Source: Spirochaetota bacterium (lineage in GTDB: Bacteria > Spirochaetota > Spirochaetia > Treponematales > UBA12059). Taken from it: a stretch of DNA of 55,888 nucleotides. The translations under genes and the position numbers were made by a program. The stretch's first letter is position 1. The number at the start of each line of letters is the position of its first letter. The DNA is taken from NCBI GenBank assembly GCA_026398615.1, contig JAPLSN010000004.1:1-55888 (forward strand), in the 5' to 3' direction. This document shows positions 17,012 to 25,173 of this stretch, in pieces. Below the pieces are notes generated by a model. It worked only from the letters and a program-made list of their open reading frames with translations, ran no database searches and was not told the DNA's origin.

Positions 17012-17958
17012 ATGCCGCGTCTGCAGGATGCCAGGGCTTCATCCATCATTTTCCGGACCGAGAACTCCGGGCTGTACCCCAGAAGTTTTTTCGCCTTCCG
17101 GATATCCGCTTCGTAGTTCTTCAGGCCCTTTACGCGTACCCTCCTGCAGGGCTTGCCCAGTCGTGAAGCAACAATTTCATAATATTTCGTGTAGTCCAGA
17201 CGGTCGGGCGCGGCCAGGTTGATCGTCTCGCTGCCGACGCCCGTGTTTTTTATCGCCAGGACGATCCCCTGGCAGATATCGCGGGTTTCGGTGATATGTT
17301 CAAAAAAGACGTCGCCATTCTCGAGGAGGGGCGCCACGATGTCATCGGGATGGAGTCCTTCCCTGTCCTCGGGAACAATATTGTCCATGTAATTCCTGGC
17401 TCGAAAGAGCAGATCGATCATCTCCGAAGCATCCATGAGCCAGAAGAACCTGAGGTTCACGAAAGAAAACCCGTGGAGTCGAGCGTACTTTTCAATCATT
17501 ACCTCGTTCATGTACTTGAAAATTCCATATGTATTGATGGGCCAGACGGGCATGGTCTCGTCGAGCGGAGATGTATATTCATCGAGGCTACAGCCGGTCG
17601 CATAAACGGCATCGGTGCTCGCGAATACGAGCTTCTTCGCGTTCCCGCATTCCTTCATCGCCTGCAGGACGTGGAATGTACCTTTGACATTCACATCGAA
17701 AAGCCTGAATTCCTCAAAAAAGAACGGCGGGAAAACCGCGGCAAGGTGACAGACGATATCCACCCCCCGCACCGCCCGCAGCACATCCTTGTACACCATA
17801 AGATCGCCGGTTATCGTCTCGACGCTCTCGTGCAGACCCAGTGCCTCTCGCCTGTCGGTCAGTTCGAAAACCCTGACCTTGTAACCGCTTTCCACCAATT
17901 GCTCGACGACATGCTTCCCTACACGTCCAAAGCCGCCGGTGACCAGAACCGTCGTCAT
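17008..17958 (-). CDS. NAD-dependent epimerase/dehydratase (extended SDR)
   Basis: 316 residues. N-terminal dinucleotide motif TGGFGRVG (7-14), then CHLAAVFPP, active-site Ser in FASTDAVYA and Y-x-x-x-K in NTYGIFKY. GGAGGAAATC precedes the ATG at 17958. It could be a nucleotide-sugar epimerase or, given its catabolic neighbours, a sugar dehydrogenase such as uronate dehydrogenase. The C-terminal ends with a helical segment ending ALASCRRGM. It is the first gene after the internal LacI gene and overlaps the kinase by 4 nt. Confidence 0.8.
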   Translation of the reverse strand: MTTVLVTGGFGRVGKHVVEQLVESGYKVRVFELTDRREALGLHESVETITGDLMVYKDVLRAVRGVDIVCHLAAVFPPFFFEEFRLFDVNVKGTFHVLQAMKECGNAKKLVFASTDAVYATGCSLDEYTSPLDETMPVWPINTYGIFKYMNEVMIEKYARLHGFSFVNLRFFWLMDASEMIDLLFRARNYMDNIVPEDREGLHPDDIVAPLLENGDVFFEHITETRDICQGIVLAIKNTGVGSETINLAAPDRLDYTKYYEIVASRLGKPCRRVRVKGLKNYEADIRKAKKLLGYSPEFSVRKMMDEALASCRRGM

Positions 17959-18017
17959 GATTTCCTCCGATGCCAGTTGATTTTGGAATGCCAACGCCGA
18001 ACATGGAACGAGCGGAA

Positions 18018-19037
18018 TCAAAAACTGAGACGTATGCACTTGCGTTTGCCATCGACTCCGATCCGTCCCTTGTTCCTTATCCTCTCTATCAGAAGCTCGA
18101 ATGCCATCTTTCCCATGGCCGCCACGGGCTGGATGATGCTTATAACCTTCCCCGGGTAGAGTTTCCCGTAATTGCCCAGGCTGTCGAAACCCATGACCTG
18201 GATCTCTTTTTCCCATGTCCCCTCGCTGTTGGCGATCGCCATGAGGACTCCGAGGGTCATCTGGTAATCCAGGGCGAAAAAAGCGTCAACCGCATGTCGT
18301 GCGAGAAACTCGGTTACCAAAGAAAAAGCGGAATCCGAGGTATACAGGCATCGGAGCACCCTTTCGGGTCCAATTTCCAGGCCTCGATCTTCAAGTGCCT
18401 TCAAAAATCCCGCTTTGCGTTCAAGGATCGTGCTTATCTCCTGGTCCGGCATGACGAGACAGATATCCCGGTTTCCCATGTCGATCAGGCGACAGGCCGA
18501 TGCATGCGCGACCCGCTCGTTTTCGATAAGCACCGCGTCCACGTCGACGCCTTCCAGGTACCGGTCGATGAAAACCACCGGTATGCCCAGGCGTATGAGC
18601 TCCCGGATATGGCCGTTGGCCGCGTCCTTTTTCTTCGTGGCGTCACCCGGGGCGCATTGGCCCACGGGGACAAGCAGTATCCCGTCCACCTGCCTTTCGA
18701 CCAGCGTTTTGATCGCCTTCATTTCCTTCTGGATGCTCTCGTCGGAATTCGCGAATATTATCGAATAGCCGCAGGCATCGGCGTTTTTTTCCACTTCTTC
18801 TATGATCTTGATATAGAACTCGTTGTGCATGTCCGTCACGACCAGGCCGATGGTCTTCGTCTGCTTTTTCACCATGCTCTTGGCGATGGCGTTCGGGGTG
18901 TAGCCCAGTTTCTTGCACGTCTTTTCCACCTTGCCGCGCGCTTCCTCGGACGCATATCCGTAATTCCCGCAGATGCGCGAGACGGTAGCAACGGAAACGC
19001 CCGACTCCCTCGCGATATCCTTGATCGTGACAGCCAT
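18018..19037 (-). CDS. LacI-family transcriptional regulator
   Basis: 339 residues. The first 20 form the LacI helix-turn-helix (VTIKDIARESGVSVATVSRI), followed by the hinge region YTPNAIAKSMVKKQTKTIGLV and a periplasmic-binding-like effector domain. GGGGAGA lies 6 nt before the ATG. It lies inside the operon, between the ABC permease and the epimerase. Candidate operators are TGATAACGTTACCA at 23661-23674 over the operon promoter, and a palindrome AACCGGTT at 19121-19128 just upstream of its own gene. It is presumably a repressor released by a sugar or sugar-phosphate of the pathway. Confidence 0.85.
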   Translation of the reverse strand: MAVTIKDIARESGVSVATVSRICGNYGYASEEARGKVEKTCKKLGYTPNAIAKSMVKKQTKTIGLVVTDMHNEFYIKIIEEVEKNADACGYSIIFANSDESIQKEMKAIKTLVERQVDGILLVPVGQCAPGDATKKKDAANGHIRELIRLGIPVVFIDRYLEGVDVDAVLIENERVAHASACRLIDMGNRDICLVMPDQEISTILERKAGFLKALEDRGLEIGPERVLRCLYTSDSAFSLVTEFLARHAVDAFFALDYQMTLGVLMAIANSEGTWEKEIQVMGFDSLGNYGKLYPGKVISIIQPVAAMGKMAFELLIERIRNKGRIGVDGKRKCIRLSF

Positions 19038-19109
19038 AGGATCTCCCCGAAGTCCATATTGTCCCTCATGCGCGGACAGAAGGCAGTTTCCCTTCTTTGC
19101 GTTTTCCAG

Positions 19110-19138
19110 GACCATCGATCAACCGGTTTCACAGTCAA
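19110..19138 (-). promoter_or_regulatory. Possible internal promoter and operator before the LacI gene
   Basis: On the minus strand TTGACT (19133-19138) is followed by the 8-bp palindrome AACCGGTT (19121-19128) inside the spacer. The -10 (ATGGTC at 17-bp spacing) is poor. It could autoregulate the regulator or be chance. Confidence 0.25.
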
Positions 19139-19168
19139 GGCCAGCCGGCCCCCAAGGCTCATCACGAC

Positions 19169-20059
19169 CTATCCCTTGAGCCCTTCGCGCGTAATGCCCT
19201 GGATAAAATAGCGCTGCAAGCCGAGGAAGAAAGCAAGCGTCGGCAGGGCGGCAACGACTATGACCGCCATCGCGGTGCCGTATCCGAACTTGTTGCCGGT
19301 TTGCTGGAAGCCCACGGGGTTGAATATAGCCGCTCCGACCGGCAATGTCATCCATTCCTCCTTGAACGAGACCAGCATCGGCCACAGGTAATCATTCCAG
19401 ACGAAGCTGAAAACTATTATGGTGCATGCGGTCGTGGCGGATTTCGCCAACGGAAATACGACATGCCGGAAAGTCTGGAAGCTGCTGCATCCGTCCATCG
19501 CGGCGGCATCCTCAAGGTCGCGCGGGAAGGTCAGGAAGTACTGTCGATAGAAGAGAACACTGAAGGCTCCCGCCAATTGCGGCACAATCAGGGCCCAGTA
19601 CGAATCGGCCAATTTCAACTTGAGCACCCAGATGAACAGCGGAACGACCGTGATTTCATCCGGTATCATCATGGATCCCAGGAGGAGGAGGAAGACAAGG
19701 TCCCTCCCGACGAACTTCATCCGGGCTATCGCATAGCCGGCCAGGGAACTGACGCCCAATCTTGCGACCGTGACGGTGACCGCGACAATGACGCTGTTCG
19801 CGATCCATCTCAAGAGCGGCGCCTTGGTAAAGACAGTCACGTAGTGCTCGAACGTGAACACCTCGGGAACCAGGCTTACGCTCGTAAGGATGGAGGATTC
19901 CGGCTTCAACGAGGTTGCCAACATCCAATAGAACGGGAATATCCAGAGTATCCCCGCCACCAGGCCGAGGATCCACAGCACGACCGGGATTGCGGCCTTT
20001 TTCTTGCCGCGCAGTTGCCGATTTCGCATGGTTTCCTTCGCCACTTCAGTAGTCCGCAT
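19169..20059 (-). CDS. Carbohydrate ABC transporter permease, MalG type
   Basis: 296 residues with six membrane helices. The EAA loop that contacts the ATPase is present as DLEDAAAMDGCSSFQTFRHV. The start at 20059 overlaps the stop of the preceding permease by 14 nt; an internal ATG at 20029 is an alternative. It forms the transport channel with the neighbouring MalF-type permease. No ATPase gene (MsmX/UgpC type) lies in the operon, so a shared ATPase encoded elsewhere must power it, as is common for such systems. Confidence 0.85.
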   Translation of the reverse strand: MRTTEVAKETMRNRQLRGKKKAAIPVVLWILGLVAGILWIFPFYWMLATSLKPESSILTSVSLVPEVFTFEHYVTVFTKAPLLRWIANSVIVAVTVTVARLGVSSLAGYAIARMKFVGRDLVFLLLLGSMMIPDEITVVPLFIWVLKLKLADSYWALIVPQLAGAFSVLFYRQYFLTFPRDLEDAAAMDGCSSFQTFRHVVFPLAKSATTACTIIVFSFVWNDYLWPMLVSFKEEWMTLPVGAAIFNPVGFQQTGNKFGYGTAMAVIVVAALPTLAFFLGLQRYFIQGITREGLKG

Positions 20060-20981
20060 CCCCGTAGACTTTGAAACGTATCCAGCTGAAAACGATGGTA
20101 GTCAGGAAGAGCAGGAAGGACAGGGCCGCGGCATAACCGAGATCGAAACGCTGGAAACCCGTGCTGTAGATGTACGAGACGATGGTGGCCGATCTGCCCC
20201 CGGGTCCGCCGGCGGTCATCAGCTGGACCTGCCCGAAGATGCGCAGGGAGGCGATGATTTCCAGGGTGATTATCAGGACGAGGGCGGGTCGCAGCATCGG
20301 CAAGGTGATATTCCAGAACACCTGGGTGTCGCTCGCGCCGTCCAGGCGAGCCGAATCGATGAGCTCCCGCGGGATGTCCTGCAAACCCGCCAGCAGGATG
20401 ACCATGTAATAGCCTACACCCCACCAGATCGTCACCACCGCGATCGAGGGGATTACCCAATCGATGGAGGTGAGCCATCCCACCTTGGGCAATCCGAGTC
20501 CGGAAAGCAGGATGTTGAGGATTCCCTTTTCTTTTTCCAGGATCCATACCCAGATCATGGACGTCACCGTTATGGCCACTGCTTTCGGCGCGAAAACGAA
20601 GGTCCGAACCATGTTGGAAAAGCGCCATTTCCGATTCACGTACAAGGCGAACAGCATCGATATGATGACGGTGCCTGGAACGACGAGCAAGGCCATTTTC
20701 AGCGTGTTGATCCAGACCTGGGCGACCCAGGGATCGTCGAGCACCCTGAGGTAATTCTTGAGGCCCACCCACTTCGGGGCACGGACGATGCTCCAGTCCG
20801 TAAAGCTGACGTAGACCCCGAAGATGATGGGAGCGAGCTTCATGGAAACGAAGAGGAGGAGGTACGGCCCGACGAAAAGCAAGGCGGCCCGATCGACCGC
20901 CTTGCCCTTGCGTCGCAACAGGCCCGATCGCGTGGGGAAAAGGGAGCCCGGGTTCCTGCCAGGAGAAGAAACAATGTTCAT
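20046..20981 (-). CDS. Carbohydrate ABC transporter permease, MalF type
   Basis: 311 residues with six membrane helices after a basic N-terminus. The EAA loop is DIPRELIDSARLDGASDTQV. The sequence MTAGGPGGRSATIVSYIY is a hallmark of sugar permeases of the UgpA/MalF group. AGGAGG lies 8 nt before the ATG at 20981. It follows the binding-protein gene by 91 bases. Confidence 0.85.
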   Translation of the reverse strand: MNIVSSPGRNPGSLFPTRSGLLRRKGKAVDRAALLFVGPYLLLFVSMKLAPIIFGVYVSFTDWSIVRAPKWVGLKNYLRVLDDPWVAQVWINTLKMALLVVPGTVIISMLFALYVNRKWRFSNMVRTFVFAPKAVAITVTSMIWVWILEKEKGILNILLSGLGLPKVGWLTSIDWVIPSIAVVTIWWGVGYYMVILLAGLQDIPRELIDSARLDGASDTQVFWNITLPMLRPALVLIITLEIIASLRIFGQVQLMTAGGPGGRSATIVSYIYSTGFQRFDLGYAAALSFLLFLTTIVFSWIRFKVYGDADY

Positions 20982-21072
20982 TGATTGCCTCCTGACAGGA
21001 CCGACTGTTCCCTTTCGTTCCATGTTTCGACCGGAGCCACCGATGGTTGTTCGGTGGCCCTCGACATTCACC

Positions 21073-22368
21073 TTATTTTTCGTTGTATCGATCGAGGATC
21101 CTCTGCCAATCATTCTCGAGCGCCGCAAGGCCGTCTTCGATGCTTCGCGTGCCGGCCCATACGGGGTCCATGGCCTTGGCGACAGGCATGTCTCCGCTCG
21201 CATAGTACGAGAATTCGGCGCCGATCGGGAATGGCATCTCATCCAGGAACCCTCCCTGGATGCTGTTGGAGAAGGCTTCCCGGTATTTCCACGGAATGCC
21301 GGAATTCTTGTATTCCGGGTTCTTCAGAACCGACTGGCGCAAGGGCACTCCCCGTCCCTTGGTGACCCAGAACAGGGAATTGTCCGAAAGCCACTTGATG
21401 GCTTCCGCCGCGGCCTTCGTGCGATTCGCGTCCTTTTGGCGGAAAGCGCACAATCCCGCGAGATCGACGAGGGTCGTGAAGTGGTCGCCGACAATCGGGT
21501 TCTTTGCGGTCATGAACTCGAGGCCGCTGGTGTTGATATATCCATTGAGAGTCCACGGACCGGTGAAGAATATGGAACCAACATCCTGTCCAAAGGCCTT
21601 GTAGCGATCGGCGACATCCCGGCTCGAGACATGCCACTTGTCGAACGCGTCCAATACCCACTGTGCCGCGCGCCTGGGAGCGTCGGTATCATTGAACGTC
21701 ACGGTCTTCCTGTCGTCGCTTATGCGCTTCGCGCCGTATTCCTGCGCCAGGATGCCGAAAAGCACGTTCGGAGCCACACCCGACCCTGTCAGCAGGAGGC
21801 CTGAGTGCGTGACCTGGTTGCCGCTGCTCTTCGCCATGGCCATGGCCCACTTGAGCAGCGAAGCCCCGTCGGTCGGAGGCTTGGTGACGTCCAATCCCGC
21901 CGCCTTGGCGTCCTTGACATTGATGAGCATGGCATGGGGCGACACATCCATGGGCAACATGATCAGCTTGCCCTTGTAGGTGGATGCGGCCAGGTATTCG
22001 GGAAGGAAATCCTTGAGGTTCAGGCCCGCGGTCTTCATCAGATCGTCGAGGGGAACGATCGCTCCATCGTCATACCACCTCGTGACGTCGGCCATCATCC
22101 TGAATCCGATATCGGGCGGATCGCCGGTCGCGATCGCCGCGGCGACTTTCGTCGGCAACTGCTCATCCGGCATCATCGTGTAGTCGATATGGATGTTCGG
22201 GTGGGTGGCGTTGAACTTGTCCAGCAATGCGTTGAATATCTCGCCATCGGAAGCGGTCAAATGGTGCCACAGCTGCAGGGTGATCACCTTTCCGGTCGAA
22301 GCCTGCGCCCAAACACCCCCGATCACCAGAAAAAGCACCAAGACCAAGGCAATATTCTTCTTCAGCAT
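21073..22368 (-). CDS. ABC transporter solute-binding protein, family 1
   Basis: 431 residues. A signal peptide of about 21 residues (MLKKNIALVLVLFLVIGGVW, ending AQA) has no lipobox cysteine. The mature part follows family-1 sugar-binding proteins: ITLQLWHHLTASDGEIFNAL, ATGDPPDIGF and a hinge region DVGSIFFTGPW. TAAGGAGATG lies just before the ATG. It would capture the substrate outside the cytoplasmic membrane and pass it to the two permeases. Ligand unknown; the operon suggests a sugar or sugar-amine conjugate. Confidence 0.85.
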   Translation of the reverse strand: MLKKNIALVLVLFLVIGGVWAQASTGKVITLQLWHHLTASDGEIFNALLDKFNATHPNIHIDYTMMPDEQLPTKVAAAIATGDPPDIGFRMMADVTRWYDDGAIVPLDDLMKTAGLNLKDFLPEYLAASTYKGKLIMLPMDVSPHAMLINVKDAKAAGLDVTKPPTDGASLLKWAMAMAKSSGNQVTHSGLLLTGSGVAPNVLFGILAQEYGAKRISDDRKTVTFNDTDAPRRAAQWVLDAFDKWHVSSRDVADRYKAFGQDVGSIFFTGPWTLNGYINTSGLEFMTAKNPIVGDHFTTLVDLAGLCAFRQKDANRTKAAAEAIKWLSDNSLFWVTKGRGVPLRQSVLKNPEYKNSGIPWKYREAFSNSIQGGFLDEMPFPIGAEFSYYASGDMPVAKAMDPVWAGTRSIEDGLAALENDWQRILDRYNEK

Positions 22369-22512
22369 GATACATCTCCTTAACTAATCACAGGATGTAA
22401 GGCCGGTTCCATACGGGGGAGACCGGCACTCGATTGCTCTGACCATGTCCCCAGGAGCGCTCAGAACCCGCGCGATGCCGAATCCAGGAACCTCCTGTCG
22501 CTCGACCGCGAA

Positions 22513-22530
22513 TCAGCCTGTTCTATTCAT
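22513..22530 (-). other. Five-codon minigene behind a strong ribosome-binding site
   Basis: Between the deglycase and the binding protein (22369-22577, 209 bases) the minus strand has GAGGAGGAAAC followed by ATG and four sense codons, then TGA. A second CAGGAGG follows at about 22495, within a CAGGA/TCCTG inverted repeat. It may be a leader, a trace of a lost gene or chance. Nothing else is seen in the interval. Confidence 0.25.
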
Positions 22531-22577
22531 GTTTCCTCCTCTTCGCGATTGCGTTGCATCCACCCGGGTCGCGGAAA

Positions 22578-23636
22578 TCAGAAATACGCCTCTCCGGCCT
22601 TGTACGGCTTGATGTGCATTTCAAGGTATTCGTCCATGTCTATGTTTCTCTGCGTCGATTGATAGAGCAGGAAGAGCTGGCTGACCGCATGCACGGCAAA
22701 AGGCGCCAAAACCGGGTGGGTTTCAAAGTAGTCCCTGACATCGAAGGTCGTCACGATCGCACCGTTGCGCTCGCAGTACGCTTTCGTCTCGAGCGCATAC
22801 CGCCTGCTCCTGTCGTCGGCTATGAACATGATCATCGCCGGCTTGCGGAACAGGATTTCCAGTGGCCCATGCCTCCACTCGGAACTCCGGAGACAGGACG
22901 CGTGCACCCTGCTGTACTCCATGAGGTTGGTGTATCCGTACTGGTAAGCGAGTCCCCACAAGGCTCCGTCGCCGAGGACATAGAAAAAATCCTTGTCGAC
23001 CACTCGCTCCAGGGCCTCCATCGCGGCTTTTTCGCTCTTCGTGACAATGGAGCGCATCTGGCCGGGAATCCTTGCAAGAGCATCGATCAACGACGCGGCT
23101 TCCTTCGTCTCTCCATAGCATTTTTGGAGCTCGGCCATCAGCATGAGGCTATTCGCCATGGCTGAAGTATACAGGCATGAATCATCATATGTGAGTACGT
23201 TCTCACACGATTTCGCAAGATTTCCTTGTGCATCGCGACTGATGGCCAACCGAGGGATGCCCAAGTCCCCCAGGTAGGCGCATGCAGCCACCGTATCCGC
23301 GGTCTTTCCTGAATATGAGGCAATCACGGCATAGGGATTGCCCTGTTTGACCGTTTTTGCGTCATCTGCGACGAGAGCCGGTCCGAATGAATGTACGCAT
23401 GGGATCGAACTGAATGATTTCAAGTACAAATAGGGGGTGTACAAGGTGCAATAGGAAGCCCCGCTGCCCGTGAATATCAACCGATCGGGATTATATGCGT
23501 GGATCTCCCTTGCCAGCTCGGGAACCCTTTCCTTGTTGCGTTCGAGCGATTTCTCCATCATGTCGGGAGCGATATAGGCGGAAAGTATCTCAGCTCCCTT
23601 GTTCTTGGCCAGCAACGATGGATCAAGCTGTATCAT
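22578..23636 (-). CDS. SIS-domain sugar isomerase/deglycase, FrlB-like
   Basis: 352 residues with two SIS domains: the first has FTGSGASYCTLYTP and IASYSGKTADTVA, the second GDGALWGLAYQYGYTNLMEY. The motif SSEWRHGPLEI (E253, H256) matches the ESGEFRHGPLEI of fructoselysine-6-phosphate deglycase FrlB, where Glu and His act in catalysis. It would split a 6-phosphorylated Amadori compound into glucose-6-phosphate and a free amine. GGAGGGG precedes the ATG. It is the first gene of the 11-gene operon, right behind the operator. A GlmS-type isomerase role is less likely because the glutaminase domain is absent. Confidence 0.75.
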   Translation of the reverse strand: MIQLDPSLLAKNKGAEILSAYIAPDMMEKSLERNKERVPELAREIHAYNPDRLIFTGSGASYCTLYTPYLYLKSFSSIPCVHSFGPALVADDAKTVKQGNPYAVIASYSGKTADTVAACAYLGDLGIPRLAISRDAQGNLAKSCENVLTYDDSCLYTSAMANSLMLMAELQKCYGETKEAASLIDALARIPGQMRSIVTKSEKAAMEALERVVDKDFFYVLGDGALWGLAYQYGYTNLMEYSRVHASCLRSSEWRHGPLEILFRKPAMIMFIADDRSRRYALETKAYCERNGAIVTTFDVRDYFETHPVLAPFAVHAVSQLFLLYQSTQRNIDMDEYLEMHIKPYKAGEAYF

Positions 23637-23660
23637 TCACCCCTCCATGTCGACTATATG

Positions 23661-23693
23661 TGATAACGTTACCATATATTTCAGATCTGTCAA
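23661..23693 (-). promoter_or_regulatory. Operon promoter with overlapping LacI-type operator
   Basis: On the minus strand a consensus TTGACA (23688-23693) is followed at 16 bp by TAACGT (23666-23671). The -10 is embedded in the near-perfect palindrome TGATAACGTTACCA (23661-23674, one mismatch between half-sites), which has the central CG of LacI-family operators. A bound repressor would block RNA polymerase. The leader is about 25 nt and includes the GGAGGGG site of the deglycase gene. Confidence 0.65.
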
Positions 23694-23769
23694 GCTTTTT
23701 TTCTTGTCTGGACCGCGTTTCAGGAAATGGCTTTGTACGCCGCCGCCATCGAATCACGTCGGCACCCTC

Positions 23770-23817
23770 GCCGGTCCGTGTTGCGCCCCCCCTCGGTCCC
23801 GTGATAGTATAGCCGTA
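23770..23817 (+). repeat. 48-bp direct repeat, copy B, with promoter of the 23817 gene
   Basis: 45 of 48 bases match copy A at 11266-11313. This copy contains TTGCGC (23781-23786), an 18-bp spacer and TAGTAT (23805-23810), then 6 nt to the ATG at 23817, so it looks like a leaderless promoter. The repeat ends at the A of that ATG. Confidence 0.8.
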
Positions 23818-24881
23818 TGAGATTGTCAGCCACTTTGGCCCTCGCGGTCATCGCTCGGCTCGCAATGACCGCTTCGATCGGGGCCCAGCCGCTTCCTGTC
23901 AGTCCGGCCGCCGTCGAGTCCGCCATCTCCACGATGGGCAGTTTCTCCATCGTGCCGATCGATACCTGGGGTTCCGGCGATTTCCTCGCCCTGACCGACG
24001 ACTGGTTCGGCGATTCTTCCTCGCCCAGGGTCAACGAGCTGAGCGTGTCGATGGATCAGACCGCGAGCACGACCTATGAAGGGGACCTGTTTTTCAGAAA
24101 GCTCCGCCTCAAGGTCGGCCTCAATGTGGACGTCGACGACAACTTCATCGGGAAGCTGAACAGGTTCATGGGCTACGTGAACTACTCGGGCTTCACGCTG
24201 CGGATCCAGACTTCCGAACTCCGCGGCACGGCGAGCTGGACGGGTTCCGCGGTCAGTGGCATGCCCACGCAGAGCAGCTTCAACAATCCCTTCGTCAGCG
24301 TCGATCTCCTCTATTACCGGCAGACCGGGGGGCTGGACTATTTCGGGATCGGCTATACCTCCTATCGCTTGCCCGTACAGCTCGACTGCCTCGTCTATGA
24401 TCCGGACAAAAAAGAAGTCTGGTATGGGATCGACGCATACCAAAGCGACATGGCTTTCCACATCTACTCGGCGCTGTTGGGTCTCGACACCCTCTACGAG
24501 GCATTCATGGGGAGCGGTACCTTGGCCGAAATGCAGGGTCTCGGCGTCTGGATGGCCACCCAGGACCGCGCGGGGGTCGGCCTCGCCCGCATCAGCGACC
24601 AGGCCAGGGGCTGGGTCGAGACGGCGAATGGCGGCAAGACGCTCTGGAGCGCCGGGCAGATCGCCATGCTCGTCGACTATAACCTCATCCTCGGGCTCCA
24701 GTGGGTCAGGAACCTCGGCCCGGTACGCCTCGGGCTCGGTCTCGGCTTTGAACTGGGCGGCCAGATGGTCCTATGCATCACCCCGAAAGGCCCCGTGGAC
24801 GACATCGGGCACGTCGACGCCTCACCCTCGTTCTATCTGTTCCACTACGGTCCCATCTTCAAGGGAACGATTTCCCTGTAA
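23817..24881 (+). CDS. Exported beta-rich hypothetical protein, probably outer membrane
   Basis: 354 residues. Residues 1-23 are a signal peptide ending in IGAQP. The rest alternates short strands with turns (RLKVGLNVDVDDNF, YVNYSGFTLRIQTSEL, LDYFGIGYTSYRLPV, VRLGLGLGFELGGQMV) and ends with an aromatic-rich strand. This is what an outer membrane barrel or a surface lipocalin-like protein would look like, but no family was recognised. It is transcribed from repeat copy B, divergent from the sugar operon. The end of the gene is 292 bases from the phosphatase gene; no T-run terminator was found between them. Confidence 0.65.
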   Translation: MRLSATLALAVIARLAMTASIGAQPLPVSPAAVESAISTMGSFSIVPIDTWGSGDFLALTDDWFGDSSSPRVNELSVSMDQTASTTYEGDLFFRKLRLKVGLNVDVDDNFIGKLNRFMGYVNYSGFTLRIQTSELRGTASWTGSAVSGMPTQSSFNNPFVSVDLLYYRQTGGLDYFGIGYTSYRLPVQLDCLVYDPDKKEVWYGIDAYQSDMAFHIYSALLGLDTLYEAFMGSGTLAEMQGLGVWMATQDRAGVGLARISDQARGWVETANGGKTLWSAGQIAMLVDYNLILGLQWVRNLGPVRLGLGLGFELGGQMVLCITPKGPVDDIGHVDASPSFYLFHYGPIFKGTISL

Positions 24882-25003
24882 CGCCCGGGCCGGCGGGAAA
24901 GCGGACGGGCAGGAAATCCGCACCCGACGGTGGATCGCGACAGCATCTGGCGGAAGTCCGGATTCCCCCCGGCAAGACGGAAGCGCGACGCGCACGGGAA
25001 AAC

Positions 25004-25032
25004 TTGACGGCTCGTTGCTTACAAGAGATACT
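25004..25032 (+). promoter_or_regulatory. Promoter of the alkaline phosphatase gene
   Basis: TTGACG (25004-25009), 17-bp spacer, GATACT (25027-25032). The predicted start near 25039 leaves a leader of about 135 nt. Confidence 0.5.
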
Positions 25033-25038
25033 TGCCGT

Positions 25039-25104
25039 AGTGATGGAAAAGGTTCCTTGCCGTTTCCATCACTCTGTTGGACAGTCCGCGGTTCGTCCGC
25101 GGAC
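25039..25104 (+). other. Two hairpins in the alkaline phosphatase leader
   Basis: The first is a perfect 11-bp stem, AGTGATGGAAA (25039-25049) with TTTCCATCACT (25063-25073), loop 13 nt. The second is an 8-bp GC stem, GTCCGCGG (25084-25091) with CCGCGGAC (25097-25104), around a TTCGT loop. The predicted transcript starts at the foot of the first stem. Possible roles are mRNA stabilisation, regulator binding to the DNA palindrome, or attenuation. Confidence 0.5.
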
Positions 25105-25173
25105 GGCACAATCCATTTTCCCGCGGCCATTCCCCGGAACGAGGCGGATGGCCGCCATCTTCAGGAGGGTTTC

